From the NCBI GenBank assembly GCA_024703915.1, contig CP087969.1:2046001-2110000 (forward strand): 64,000 nucleotides of DNA, written 5' to 3'. The DNA comes from Massilia sp. H-1. GTDB taxonomy: Bacteria > Pseudomonadota > Gammaproteobacteria > Burkholderiales > Burkholderiaceae_D. The notes under the pieces were generated by a model. It was not told the DNA's origin. It worked only from the letters and a program-made list of their open reading frames with translations, and did not search any database. Positions 22,098-32,113 of this stretch are shown here, in pieces; position 1 is the first letter of the stretch; each line of letters starts with the position of its first letter. The translations under genes were made by a program, and so were the position numbers.

Positions 22098-23056
22098 ATG
22101 GGCATCAAGATGGGCGCGGCAGTCGACAGCGCGGGAGCCGAGTGGCACGCGAAGGATTATCTCAAGGGCAAGGGGCAGGAGCCGCTGCAATGTGTGCACT
22201 GCCCGGTGCAGGTCACCCACCAAAGCGCGCATACCCGGGAACGCGACGACAAGCCGATCCTGGTTCCCGCCTACTTCCGCCTGCTTCCGGGCGGGCAGCA
22301 TGCCGACCACTGCAAGTACGCGGTGGCCGACGCGGTCAGACTGATCGCCAGCGAATCGGACGCGCTGATCGAGAGCGTGCGCGACGGCCGCTACCGGCTG
22401 CGCCTGGTCATGGTGCGCGATGCGCTGAACGGCCAGGGCAAAAAACCTGCCAGGGCAGGCGCTAGCGAACCCCATTCTCCGGGCGGAAAAACTTACCTGC
22501 GTTCGGCAAGCACCCTGCCCGCCTACGTCAATTCCGCCAGGCGGGTACTCAAGCTGCGGGCCCTGTGCGACACCGATGACGAGATCGCCAAGCTCCTCGA
22601 GCTTGTATTCGAAGGCAATACCATCGTGCCCTGGTCCCAGTTCTATATCGAGACAGAGCGTTACCTGGAAGCCTACAACCGGCTGAGCACAAACACCGTG
22701 CAGCATCCGGTCGCCTTGCACGGCACCGTCAAGTCGGTGCAGCCGTCGTCATGGGCAAGGGGGGGGCGACCAATGTGCTCAATCTGGCCCGGCCAAAGTA
22801 CGTGGCCGATGCGCGTGATTCCGACACCGGCATCGGCGTCGAAGCGAGCGTCTGGTGCGACCAGGCCGACTGGTTCAGTGACCTGCACGAAGGCGATGAA
22901 GTCGTCGTGCTCGGCATGTGGAAAACCAGGGCGGGCGAACCGCAACCCTCGCGCAAGCCGGGGGAATATCGCTTCCAGTGGTTCACCACGCACAAGCTGA
23001 GCGTCACGCCCGTCCTGCTGGCACAGATTGCGAAAGTGCCGTCCAGACCGGCATAG
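22098..23056 (+). CDS. Hypothetical protein with N-terminal Cys/His cluster
   Basis: About 320 residues; no family recognised. Near residue 33 there is a potential metal site, CVHCPVQVTHQSAH, followed by QHADHCKYAVADAVRL. The middle region is helical with many charged residues. The C-terminal half has beta-rich sequence (ASVWCDQADWF, EGDEVVVLGMWKT, EYRFQWFTTHKLSVTPV) that resembles an OB-like or single-domain binding fold. The long G-run at 22760-22767 and a slip near 22745 split the frame; the second half is read in another frame up to TAG 23054-23056. It ends 38 bp before the RNase Z-like gene. The zinc-finger-like start suggests nucleic-acid binding, but this is a guess. Confidence 0.6.
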
Positions 23057-23094
23057 CACCTGTGATTGGCGCGGTCCTTGCTGCATAATGGGCC

Positions 23095-24054
23095 ATGCTG
23101 AAACTGACCTTCCTTGGCACGTCCATGCCGGCGTGCCCACCAAACACCGCAACGTGACGGCACTGGCCGTGCAGCCGGGACTGAGCCGCGACTGGTGGCT
23201 GGTCGATTGCGGCGAAGCGACCCAGCACCGCCTGCAGCATATCTCGCTGACCGTGCACGAACTGGCTTAAGCATCTGCATTACCCACGTCCACGGCGACC
23301 ACAGCTACGGCTTGCCCGGCCTGCTTGCGAGCGCCGCCATGACGGGACGGCGGCGGCCCCTGATCCTGATCGCGCCGCTGGCGATCCGGGCATGGCTGGA
23401 CGCGACCCTGCTGCACACCGAACTGTACTTGCCGTTTCCGCTCGTGCACGTCGACGTCGCGGACGCGCAGCTCGTGCACGAAGCGGCCAGCTTGCGCATC
23501 GAGCGCTTTCCCCTGTCGCACCGGGCCGCCAGCGTGGCCTTCCGCTTTGCCGTCGAAAGCAGCAAATGGAAGCTCGACACGGACGCCCTGCAAGCGCGCG
23601 GCGTCGCGCCGGGCCCGGACTGGGGCAAACTGTTTGCGGGGAACGATGTCACGCTGGCCGATGGCAGCGTGCTCAAGGCGGACGATTTCCGCACCATGCA
23701 GACCGAGCGCGGCTCGGTCGTGGTGGGCGGCGACAACGAGACGCCCGCCCTGCTGTGGGATGCCTGCGCAACGGCGCAGGTGCTGGTGCACGAAGCGACC
23801 TACACCGAGGAAACGCTGCAAAAAATCGGCCCCGGGCCGACCCACAGTTCAGCCCAGGGTGTGGCTCAGTTCGCGGCCGAACGGCGCTTGCCGAACCTGG
23901 TGCTGACCCATTTCAGTCCGCGCTACGACAGCCGCAGCCGGCGTGGCCGAACTGGAGGCGGAAGCCCGCCTGCACTACAGCGGGCAACTCCACATGGCGG
24001 AGGACTTCGCCAGCTTCGAACTCGACGGCGCTAGGCGTGCTGCAGCGCCTGTAG
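23095..24054 (+). CDS. rnz: RNase Z / RNase BN-type metallo-beta-lactamase fold nuclease
   Basis: About 315 residues. The N-terminus is MLKLTFLGTSAGVPTKHRNV, typical of RNase Z. The zinc motif is ITHVHGDHSYGLPGL, and further ligands are the His in RFPLSHRAASVAF and the Asp and His in VVVGGDNE, VLVHEATYTEE and VLTHFSPRY. Such enzymes trim tRNA 3' ends. Corrupted sites: AT inserted before GCCGGC at 23125, GCTTAAGC at about 23268, A inserted before GCCGGC at about 23935, and GCTAGGC near 24030 (LDGAGVLQRL end). The corrected gene is full length and probably active. Confidence 0.88.
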
Positions 24055-24085
24055 CACCTATGGCACCTATGGCACCTATCGCTGC

Positions 24086-24622
24086 TTACCACATCAGATC
24101 GTCAGGGATCTGGAAGGCGGCGTAAGGATCGTCCTCATCGACGACATTGGTCGGCTTGTTCACACACACCACCATTGACGCATCGCGCTCGGCGATCTTG
24201 TCGGCAATCACGCGCGGGACCAGTTCGGTGGTGCCGCCCTGGCAGACGATCACCAGGCGTCCCGCCATCAGGTGGGCTTGCACGGCGGCCGACACGTAGA
24301 TGCGCTCGATCTTGCTGCCATGGGTAAAGTTGTAGGCGATGTCGCCATTGCCCTTGCTCTGGCGGTTCTTTTGCACCATTTGCACGATCTGGGCCACGAT
24401 GGCTTTCTGGGCTGCGGCGGCATCGCGCTGGGCATTGGCCTCGCGCGCCTTTTCGGCGTTCTTGCGCTGCAGTTCCTGCGCGGCCAGGCGCGCCTCGTTC
24501 TCGGTCTGGGTGCCGGTGCGGCGCTCTTCCTTGATCTGCTTGCTCTTGTCCTGGATCGCCTTTTTGACCTTGTTCTTGTCGACCAGGCCTGCCTTCAGGA
24601 ATTGTTCTTGTAGTGAAACCAT
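24086..24622 (-). CDS. DUF2058-family protein (YaiL-like)
   Basis: 178 residues, intact. MVSLQEQFLKAGLVDKNKVK, a Lys/Glu/Gln-rich coiled-coil middle (KQIKEERR, AAQELQRKNAEKAREAN) and a folded C-terminal part (NGDIAYNFTHGSKIERIYVS, GRLVIVCQGGTTELVP) match DUF2058, a conserved nucleoprotein-like family with no settled role. The gene is convergent with the RNase Z-like gene and lies downstream of the M28 peptidase on the same strand, from which it is separated by a terminator and a long hairpin. Confidence 0.87.
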   Translation of the reverse strand: MVSLQEQFLKAGLVDKNKVKKAIQDKSKQIKEERRTGTQTENEARLAAQELQRKNAEKAREANAQRDAAAAQKAIVAQIVQMVQKNRQSKGNGDIAYNFTHGSKIERIYVSAAVQAHLMAGRLVIVCQGGTTELVPRVIADKIAERDASMVVCVNKPTNVVDEDDPYAAFQIPDDLMW

Positions 24623-24736
24623 GACACTGCTCCGTAACTGTAAGCCTCCAGCATACCAGAGCGGATCGACAGCAAATAGCGCGCATGCGATTGCTCCATG
24701 GACACGCGGCCGGGGCAGGAGGGGTGCGCCGCGCGG

Positions 24737-24788
24737 CTATCATCTCGTTTTTACTCGCGCGGCGCGGCGAGCAAAAACGAGATGATAG
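24737..24788. repeat. Long perfect inverted repeat
   Basis: CTATCATCTCGTTTTT (24737-24752) and AAAAACGAGATGATAG (24773-24788) are 16-bp perfect arms. Inside them CTCGC (24754-24758) and GCGAG (24767-24771) extend the stem after one mismatch. It lies 115 bp before the DUF2058 start on its upstream side and beyond the terminator of the M28 gene. The central T/A runs mean it could also end transcripts on either strand. Confidence 0.75.
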
Positions 24789-24821
24789 CGGTGCCGCCCA
24801 CGCCCGCCCCCCGCGCGGCCG

Positions 24822-24847
24822 AAAAAAAGCCAGCCCGCAGGCTGGCT
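24822..24847 (-). terminator. Intrinsic terminator of the M28 peptidase gene
   Basis: On the minus strand AGCCAGCC pairs with GGCTGGCT (24847-24840 with 24835-24828), 4-nt loop, followed by seven T residues (24828-24822). It lies 19 bp after the M28 stop. Confidence 0.9.
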
Positions 24848-24865
24848 TGGTGAAGCGCTGTCGAA

Positions 24866-26525
24866 TTACTTGCGTTCGGCTGCGCTCGCGTCGCGTGCGG
24901 CGCGGAATTCCGAATCCTTGGACCAGGTCGGCCAGGCGGTCGAATTGGCCAGGTCGTCGCCGACGGCAAACAGGATTTCCAGGTCGCGCGCCAGGCCGGT
25001 GAACGGCCAGCTTGGATTGAATTCATCAGACGGCTGGTGGTAATTGTTCGTCGTGTACGCTTCTTCGTGCGCCACTTGCGCCTTTGACGCCGCCATCGAT
25101 CAGGTCTTCACCGGACTGGAAGGAAATCGCAGGCACGCCGCGCTTGGCGAACGGGAAATGGTCGGAGCGGAAGAAGTGGCCTGCTTCCGGTTTCGGATCC
25201 GGCGAGAAGCGCACTTTCCACTTCTTGGCGGTCGCCACCAGGCGGTCCAGCAGTTCCTGCTTGGCGCTGCCCGACAGCGAGAAGTTGCGCGCCGGGCCGT
25301 ACGGGCTCAGTGCATCCATGTTGATCACGCCCACGGTGCTACCGAGCGGATACAGCGGATTGGCCGCATAGTATTCCGAACCCATCAGGCCGCGTTCTTC
25401 GGCCGTCAGGGCCATGAACACCACGCTGCGCTTCGGTGCCGGACGGCCCGCGTAGGCGCGCGCCATTTCCAGCAGCGCCGAAATGCCGGTGGCATTGTCG
25501 ACCGCGCCGTTGTAGATGGTGTCGCCCTTGGCGTCGGCCAGGCCCACGCCCAGGTGATCCCAGTGGCCGCTGTACATCACGTACTGGTTCGGCTGTGCGC
25601 TGCCGTCAATGCGGGCCACGACGTTTTTGGAGTTGATGACTTGCGCGTCGACGGCGTACTGCGCCGACAGGGTCTGGCCTTTCAGTTCGACCGGCTTGAA
25701 GCCGCGCGTGCAGGCCTGCTTGCGCGCCGCTTCGAAATCGAGACCGGCGCGCTTGAACAGGGCCGTGGCCAGGTCGCGCTGGATCCACGCTTCCATCGGT
25801 GCGTGCGACTTGGCCGGTTCCTTGCGCACCACGTCGTACATGACGTTGGTGTTCGAGTTCTTGACCGTGTCCCAGCCGTAGGAGGCGGGCGCCGTTTCGT
25901 GCACGATCAGGGTGCCGACCGCGCCGCGGCGCGCCATCTCTTCAAACTTGTAGGTCCAGCGGCCGTAGTAGGTCATGGCCTTGCCGCCGAACGCGCCCCT
26001 GCCCGTATCGAAGTCGGGATCGTTGATCAGCACCACTGCCAGCTTGCCCTTGAGGTCGACGCCCTTGAAGTCGTCCCACTTGCGTTCCGGCGCGCTCACG
26101 CCATAGCCGACGAACACCAGCGGCGCGTTCTTGAAATCGACAGCCATGGCGCCGTTCATGGCCGCGCGCACGGCGATCTGCTCGCCCTGGGTCAGCGGCT
26201 CGAACTTGTCGCCATTGGCCAGCGACAGCGCCAGCGGGCCCTTGATCTCGAAGCGGCCGAGCGGCACTTTCTGAGTCCAGCTCGCCTTGCCGTCGACCAG
26301 GTCGCCGCCCGGCTTCAAGCCCGCCGCCTGGAATTGGGCGATCAGGTACTCGACCGTTTTTTTCTTCAAGCGGGTGTTCGGCGCGCGTCCTTCGAAGGCA
26401 TCCGAGGAAAGGACTTTGACGTGCGAAGCCAGGCGCTGCGGCTCAAAAGCCGGTCCGGCTGCCAGCGCGGTCGATGCGGCCAGCAAGAGCGGGACGAGTG
26501 TGGCGTTTTTCAATGAGGACTCCAT
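24866..26525 (-). CDS. Secreted M28 aminopeptidase with PA domain
   Basis: About 555 residues with signal peptide (MESSLKNATLVPLLLAAS, ending ALAAGP). Residues about 140-270 form the protease-associated insert (APLVFVGYGVSAP, LKGKLAVVLINDPDF). The M28 zinc ligands are in MYSGHWDHLGVG, GAVDNATGISALLEMARA, LTAEERGLMGSEYYA, VINMDAL and the C-terminal His in TNNYHQPSDEF. A single extra base near 25084 breaks the frame 70 residues before the end. Acts in the periplasm or outside the cell as an exo-peptidase. The strong terminator at 24822 closes the unit;  purT starts divergently. Confidence 0.92.
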
Positions 26526-26651
26526 TGTCGGTGATGGTTGAGTTGCGTAGCCACAAAAGTATCCTCGCTTCGCGCGTGCGGTCAACGGGCGCCCGATTGT
26601 CCATACAGCAATTTGGTATCATCTCGGATTGCTCTTAACCGGAACCGTCCC

Positions 26652-27860
26652 ATGCTTACCTCCCGCCGCTTCGGCACGCCCCTTTCTCCTTCGGCCACCA
26701 AGGTCATGCTGCTCGGATCGGGGCGAACTCGGCAAGGAAGTGATCATCTCGCTGCAGCGCCTCGGCGTCGAAGTGATCGCGGTCGACCGCTATCCGAACG
26801 CGCCCGGCCACCAGGTGGCGCACCGCGCCCACGTGATCGACATGACCGACGGCGCCGCGCTGGCGGCGCTGATCGCCCAGGAGCAGCCGGATCTGGTGGT
26901 GCCTGAAATCGAAGCAATCGCCACCGAGACCCTGGTGGCGCTGGAAGCGGCTTCTAAGCAAGCTGACCTGCATTCCCACCGCGCGCCGCCGCGCTGACCA
27001 TGAACCGCGAAGGCATCCGCCGCCTCGCCGCCGAAACGCTGGGCGTGCCGACCTCGCCCTACCGCTTCGCCAGCAGCCTGGCGGAACTGGAAGCGGCCAG
27101 CGCCGACATCGGCTTTCCGTGCATGGTCAAGCCGATCATGTCCTCGTCGGGCAAAGGCCAGTCCAGGCTCGACAGCGCGGCCGACGTGGCTGCGGCCTGG
27201 CAGTATGCCGCCTCCGGCAGCCGGGTCGACTCGGGCCGGGTCATCGTCGAAGGCTTCATCGACTTCGACTACGAAATCACCCTGCTGACGGTGCGCTCGC
27301 GCGCCTCCGACGGCAGCGTGCAGACCCAGTTCTGCGAACCGATCGGCCACCTGCAGGTGCATGGCGACTACGTCGAATCGTGGCAGCCGCAGCGCATGAG
27401 CAATCTGGCGCTGGCGCGTTCGCGCGACATCGCCGCCAGCGTCACGGGCGACCTGGGCGGTCTGGGTCTGTTCGGGGTCGAACTGTTCATCAAGGGCGAC
27501 GAGGTGTGGTTCTCGGAAGTGAGCCCGCGTCCGCACGACACCGGCATGGTCACCATGGCCAGCCAGGTGCAAAGCGAATTCGAAATCCACGCCAAGGCGA
27601 TCCTCGGCTTGCCGGTGAACGTGGCGCTGCGCACCCCGGCCGCGTCGGCCGTGATCTACGGCCAGATGGATGCGGCCGGCATCGCCTTTGAGGGCGTGGC
27701 CGAGGCGCTGGCCGTGCCGGGCACCGACATCCGCCTGTTCGGCAAGCCGGAATCGTTCGCCCGCCGCCGCATGGGGGTGGCGCTGGCCAGCGCGGACGAC
27801 GCCGACAGCGCGCGCCAGCTGGCGCGCGAGGCGGCGGCCAAGGTCAAACCGGTCCGCTGA
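26652..27860 (+). CDS. purT: Formate-dependent phosphoribosylglycinamide formyltransferase
   Basis: ATP-grasp enzyme that formylates GAR with formate in purine synthesis, an alternative to PurN. About 400 residues. [20 protein letters not shown] opens the protein, [10 protein letters not shown] and [13 protein letters not shown] follow, the ATP-binding part has [16 protein letters not shown] and [16 protein letters not shown], and the metal-binding end has [20 protein letters not shown] and HDTGMVT. Breaks: an extra G near 26717, a corrupted GCCGGC near 26949 ([14 protein letters not shown]) and a lost GC near 26988. The downstream two thirds is intact. Confidence 0.94.
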
Positions 27861-27897
27861 TCCATCCGGCCCTGGCCGGGCCCGCGGGCCTAAGCAT

Positions 27898-29445
27898 TCA
27901 GCGCAGCTCGGCCAGCGCCCAGCGCGCCTCGCTGGCCACGCGCGTCGGCGTCGCCCAGCAAGGGCTGCAGCGCCGCCGCGCTCGACGGCTGCGCGAGATC
28001 GCCCAGCACGTGGGCCACACGTGCGCGCACGCCCGGCTCGGGGTCGCGCAGCATGGCCTCCAGGGCGGACAGCCAGCGCGTCTCGCCCATGTCGCCGAGC
28101 GCGCCTGCCGCTTCGGCCCGCACTGCTTAACACCGGATCGGCCAGCAGCGCGGCCAGCAGCCGGCGCGGTTTCGGGAAACCGCATTTCACTCAGGCCCCA
28201 CGCCGCCAGGCGCCGCACTGGCGGACGCTGGTCCTGCAGCGCCAGCACCAGCGCCGGTATGGCGGCGCGCTGGCGGAACGATGCGTCGCCCGCCGCGTGG
28301 CGCTGCGTGAAGTCAGCCAGCGCGCATGGCGCTTGCCAGCTGCCGGAAATTCGGATTGTCGATCGCCTCGAGCAGCGCTTCGGGGCTTGCGCCCGCCGCA
28401 CCCATGCCGGCGCAAGCAGCGCGTCGGGCCAGACCACGTGTTCGCCCCGCTGCACCAGCGTCCCCAGCACCAGCACCAGCGCCAGCGAAGCGGCCGCGCC
28501 CAGAAGCCATTGCCCGCGGCTGACCGGTGCCCGCGCGCGGCGCTGGTCGAGCAGCGCGCCGATGCGCAGTGCCAGCGCCTTGCCGCGCCCCGCGATCTGG
28601 CTGGCCAGGTAGACGGGCGCCTGGGCAGAACGCATGGCGCGACACCGTCAGCAGCGTGTGGGCATAGTCCGAGGCCGAAGCACGCCGGCATGGCCAGCGC
28701 CGTGTCGTCGGCGGCATGCTCGGCGTCGCATTCCGTGGTGCGTACCAGCAGATGCATCAGCGGGTGCCACCAGTACAGCGCCAGCAGCGCCCGCCCCAGC
28801 AGCATGGCTTAGGCCAGTCGCGTCCGGCGATGTGGGCCAGTTCGTGGGCGAGGATCGCGTCCGGGAGCGCGCCCGCCGCACTGTCCGGATCCAGCACGAT
28901 GACAGGGGCGCGCACACCCCAGCTGAGGGGACTGCGCACCTCGCCCGACACCAGCAGCCGCACCGGCCGCGCCACGCCCAGACTGGCGCGCAGGCGCGTC
29001 AGCGCAGCGGTCCAGGCCGGGGCGGCGTGCGCTTGCGCGCGGCGGGCAATCGCGGCCAGGCGGGCCAGGCCGATGGCGGTGCGCAGCAGGTGCAGCAGCA
29101 CGCTCTACCAGGTACACCAGCAGCAGCGCGTCCGGCGGCAACGGCCCTGGCCGGCGCGCTGAAGGCGTCGGCGCGCGCGGGCGGGCGCGCTGGCCAGCCA
29201 GGCCAGCGGCGGCAGATCCGCTTGCGGTTCGAGCATGGCGGTCCAGGCATGCGGCAGGGGCACAGCGATCACCGGGAAGGCCAGCCACACGGCTAAGCAA
29301 CAGCAGCAGCGCGGCCATGCCGCAGCGGGCCGCGAACACGCGCTGGGCGGCCGACCGGCGCCGCAGCGCGCAGCAGCACCAGCAGGACCAGCAGCACCGC
29401 CAGCGTGTGCTTGAGCAGCAGGACCAGCAGATCGCTGCCCGCCAC
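27898..29445 (-). CDS. M56 (BlaR1-like) membrane metallopeptidase with C-terminal HEAT repeats
   Basis: About 515 residues. The GTG start at 29445-29443 overlaps the blaI TAG. Several membrane helices (LLLKHTLAVLLVLLVLL, MAALLLLPAVWLAFPVIAV, DALLLVYLAGVLLHLLR) precede the M56 catalytic region: LVSGEVRSPLSWG, ILAHELAHIAGRDWPAMLLG (zinc motif HELAH), WWHPLMHLLVRTTECDAEHAAD. After another helix (LLGAAASLALVLVLGT) come HEAT-like repeats (RLAAWGLSEM, VRAEAAGALGDMG, VRARVAHVLGDLA, ASEARWALAELR). The penicillin-binding sensor of classical BlaR1 is absent; HEAT repeats occupy its place. Breaks: GCCGGC-type sites near 28126, 28405, 28806, 29104 and 29292 and several slips. Confidence 0.82.
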
Positions 29446-29858
29446 TAGCGCCCTTCCTTGCGGGCCTTGGCGATCATCGCTTCGAGCGCGTCGAGTTCCT
29501 CGGCCGAGAGCTTGCCGGACATGCCCAGCAGGGCCGTGGCCGCGCTGGCGGTGGAATTGTCGAAGAAGGTGCCGACCAGGCGCTTGAGCGCGGACTCGCG
29601 CACTTTCTGCTTGGGCACCACGGCGCTGTACAGGTAGCGCTGGCCGTCGACGCGGTGGCGCAGCACGCCTTTTCTTCGAGCCGCGCCAGCATCGCGCGGA
29701 TCGCCGAATTGGTCAGCGCCACTTCCAGCGCTTCCTGGATCTGGGTGGCCGTCGCTTCCTGCAGGCTGTAGACGGCGTCGACCACCTGGCGTTCGCGCAG
29801 CGGCAGTTCGTCGAGGGCGGCGCCGGCGGGCGGGTTTGCTTTGCTCTGGTTTTTTCAT
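29445..29858 (-). CDS. blaI: BlaI/MecI-family transcriptional repressor
   Basis: About 135 residues. Winged-helix N-terminus LREQVVDAVYSLQEATATQ, TNSAIRAMLARLEEKGVLRH, then the dimerisation tail VRESALKRLVGTFFDNS and LSAEELDALEAMIAKARKEGR. BlaI repressors are inactivated by cleavage after their M56 partner senses a signal, and the M56 gene follows with overlapping stop and start (TAGTG). Slips near 29670 (EEKGVLRH) and in the A-run after the start split the frame. Candidate operators lie upstream of the operon at 31149-31180. Confidence 0.9.
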   Translation of the reverse strand: MKKPEQSKPARRRRPRRTAAARTPGGRRRLQPAGSDGHPDPGSAGSGADQFGDPRDAGAARRKGVLRHRVDGQRYLYSAVVPKQKVRESALKRLVGTFFDNSTASAATALLGMSGKLSAEELDALEAMIAKARKEGR

Positions 29859-29862
29859 GGTC

Positions 29863-31125
29863 TCACCGGATGGCGGCATCGGCCTTGGCCAGATTGGCCT
29901 GGTAGCTTAGCCAGGGCCCGTTCGCTTGCCTTGGCAGCCTTGCCCAGCGCCAGCGCACGCTCGAATTGATTGCGCGCCTCCTCGGCGCGGCCCTGCGCCA
30001 GCAAGGCTTCGCCGTAGCTGTCGGCCGCATGTGTGCGACTGCGCGAAGGTCTGCGCATTCTGTCGGAGAATGAGCGCCCCGAGCGGCACCTGTTTGCCCT
30101 TGCTCAGCACATCGAAGCCCAGGGTGTTGATTTGCGCTTCGTTCATGCCGCTGGCGCGGATGGCGGCGGCCAGCTGCGCTTCCGCGGCGGCGCTCTGCCC
30201 GCCTAGCCAGCCCGGCCGCGATTTTTTCCAGTTCGCCCATCAGCGCCTTTTTGCCTGCTGCTGCAAGAGCCGCTGCGCGTTGCGCATGGCGCCACCGAGC
30301 ACCTGCTCCACCGCCGCGATCACCAGTTCCGGCTCCTGCATTTGAATCGCATGGCCGCTGTTGGCGGTGACCACGTGGGCGCCGCCGCTGAACTGGGAGA
30401 AGAAAGCCTGGTGCCGCTCGCGCTTGATACGGACCGCCTGCGGCGTTTCGATGAAGAAGTCGGACTGCGGATCGGCGCGCACCGAGGTGAGCACCACGGC
30501 TCTAAGCACGTCGGGCAGGGCTTAAGCATGGCGGGCAGGCTGCCCTGAACCATGATCTGCTGGATCAGGCGCAGGTCGTCCTGCATGGCGGGCGGTGTCA
30601 TCAGGAGCAGCTTGCGGCGGTCGGTTGCCACGCGCTGGTCGTCGATTTTCTTGAGGACGTTTTCAATGCCTTCGTCGGCCGGGTCGACAAACACCATGCT
30701 TAAGCCACGTTGGCGGGATGGCGCGCCGCATACAGGCGGATCAGGAAGGCGCCATAGGAATGGCCGACCAGGATGAAGGGGCCCTTGGCCTTGACCGCCG
30801 CCAGCATCTGCTCGAATTCGGCCGCGCTCTGTTCGACCGGCATGCCGTACTGGCGCAGCTTGGCGACTGGCCCAGGCCAGCGCGCGAATACACCAGCACA
30901 CCGGCCTTTTTCGCGATCTCGGGCGCGACCTTGCGCCAGGCCGACATGTCGCTGCCGAAGCCTAGCCTCGAACACCACCGTGTAGGGGCCCTCGCCCATG
31001 TGCACCACGTGCAGCTGGTGGGAGCCGACATCGACCATGCCGTCGAACGGCGCGGCCAGGGCGGCCGGGCCAAATACCAGTACCAGTGCCAGCGTGGCAC
31101 AGGCGCGTTTCATGAATGTGATCAT
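29863..31125 (-). CDS. Secreted alpha/beta hydrolase with C-terminal helical repeat tail
   Basis: About 420 residues. The start is ATG 31125 (AGGA 6 bp upstream), with signal sequence ALVLVFGPAALAAPF. The hydrolase core has VVFEAGFGSDMSAWR, nucleophile elbow ILVGHSYGAFLIRLYA, FVDPADEG and the His in NSGHAIQMQEP. After residue 300 follows a helical TPR-like tail (GMNEAQINTLGFDVLSKGK, DSYGEALLAQGRAEEARNQF, ERALALGKAAKA). Breaks: GCCGGC-type sites near 29906, 30202, 30500, 30524, 30697 and 30961. It ends 4 bp before blaI, so hydrolase, blaI and M56 form one operon. Substrate unknown. Confidence 0.83.
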
Positions 31126-31148
31126 CGCGTATCCTGTCAGAGTTTTTC

Positions 31149-31180
31149 TGCTACATGAGTAGCATGCCACACTTGTAGCA
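31149..31180. promoter_or_regulatory. Two adjacent 16-bp BlaI-type operators
   Basis: TGCTACATGAGTAGCA (31149-31164) is an inverted repeat with perfect 6-bp arms. TGCCACACTTGTAGCA (31165-31180) follows with no gap and has the same arms with one mismatch. The arms match the TACA/TGTA-type half-sites bound by BlaI-family repressors. The pair sits 24 bp before the hydrolase-blaI-M56 operon and 48 bp before the divergent CAP gene, where a bound repressor could block both. Confidence 0.72.
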
Positions 31181-31228
31181 GGCAAACAAGGGCTTTTTAC
31201 GGCGGCCCGGCGGTGTATGCTGGGCGCA

Positions 31229-32113
31229 TGAAATCTCCTTTCCTGGCCCTGGCCGCCCTGCTGGGCGCGGCCCTGCTTAAGCTGCAAGTGCAGGCGCGCG
31301 ATCCGCTGATCGGCCTGATCAACGCCTACCGCGCCGCGCCCGGCCCGTGCGGCGGCACGCGCGCCGCGCCGCTGCCGCCGCTGCCGCCGCTGGCGGCGCC
31401 TGCGGCCTTGTCGCGGGTGCGGGTCGGCGCCGAGCACCATGCTCGATGTCGCCCTCGAACGGGGTAGGCTATCCGGTGGCGCAGGCCGACGCGATTTACC
31501 TGTCCGGCACCGACGACCCGGCCGTGGCGATGAGCTGGATCGCGCAGCGCTACTGCGCCGCGCTGCAAAGCACCCGCTTCACGGCCGTGGGCGTGGTGCG
31601 CGCGCCCGGGACCTGGCTGATCGTGCTGGCCACATGCCCCCTGCCATGCCGGCGGAGACGCTGCTGCCGCCCCAGGCCGAGGCGGGCCGCCAGATCCTGG
31701 CGGCCGTCAACCGCGCCCGCGCCGGCTGAGCGCCATTGCGGCACGCGCTTCTTCCCGGCCGCGCTTGGCTGCTCGCGTGGAACGACACGCTGGCCGCGGC
31801 GGCGCACGCGCACAGCGCCGACATGGCGGCGCAGCGCTACCTCAATCACACGGGAAAAGATGGACGGATGGTGGCCGAGCGGGCGGCCGCAGCGGGCTAC
31901 CAGGCCAGCCGCATCGGCGAGAATATCGCGGCCGGACAGGCGTCGGCCGACGAGGTGGTGCAGGGCTGGCTGGACAGCCCGGGACACTGCGCCAACCTCA
32001 TGAACGAGGATTTCAGCGAGATGGGCGCGGCCTACGCCGTCAACCGGGCGCGCGCACCGGCCCGCATTTACTGGACCCAGGTGCTGGGCACGCCGCGTCG
32101 CCTGGCGCGCTAG
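31229..32113 (+). CDS. CAP/SCP-domain secreted protein
   Basis: About 290 residues with signal peptide MKSPFLALAALLGAAL. It contains two related segments. The first (DPLIGLINAYRAAPGPCGG) is a partial CAP-like start, the second (ILAAVNRARA, HCGTRFFPAA, LAWNDTLAAAAHAHSADM, LNHTGKDGRMVAERAAAAG, IGENIAAGQ, NLMNEDFSEMGAAYAV) a full CAP/SCP domain. CAP proteins bind lipids or act at the cell wall; the bacterial role is unsettled. Breaks near 31275, 31430, 31459, 31635, 31718 and 31765. Divergent from the BlaI operon with the operators in between. Confidence 0.78.

Noticed and set aside
24055..24080. Three CACCTATGG repeats after the RNase Z-like gene as a regulatory array
   Set aside because: Only about 26 bp, non-coding, directly after a stop codon, with no dyad. 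It is more likely a chance or slippage repeat.
26790..28190. Long minus-strand open frame opposite purT
   Set aside because: It is the complement of a high-GC gene with clear PurT motifs; the His/Arg/Gly-rich translation has no domain. The same applies to many long opposite-strand frames, for example 195-893, 3457-4506, 25044-26516 and 35396-37255.
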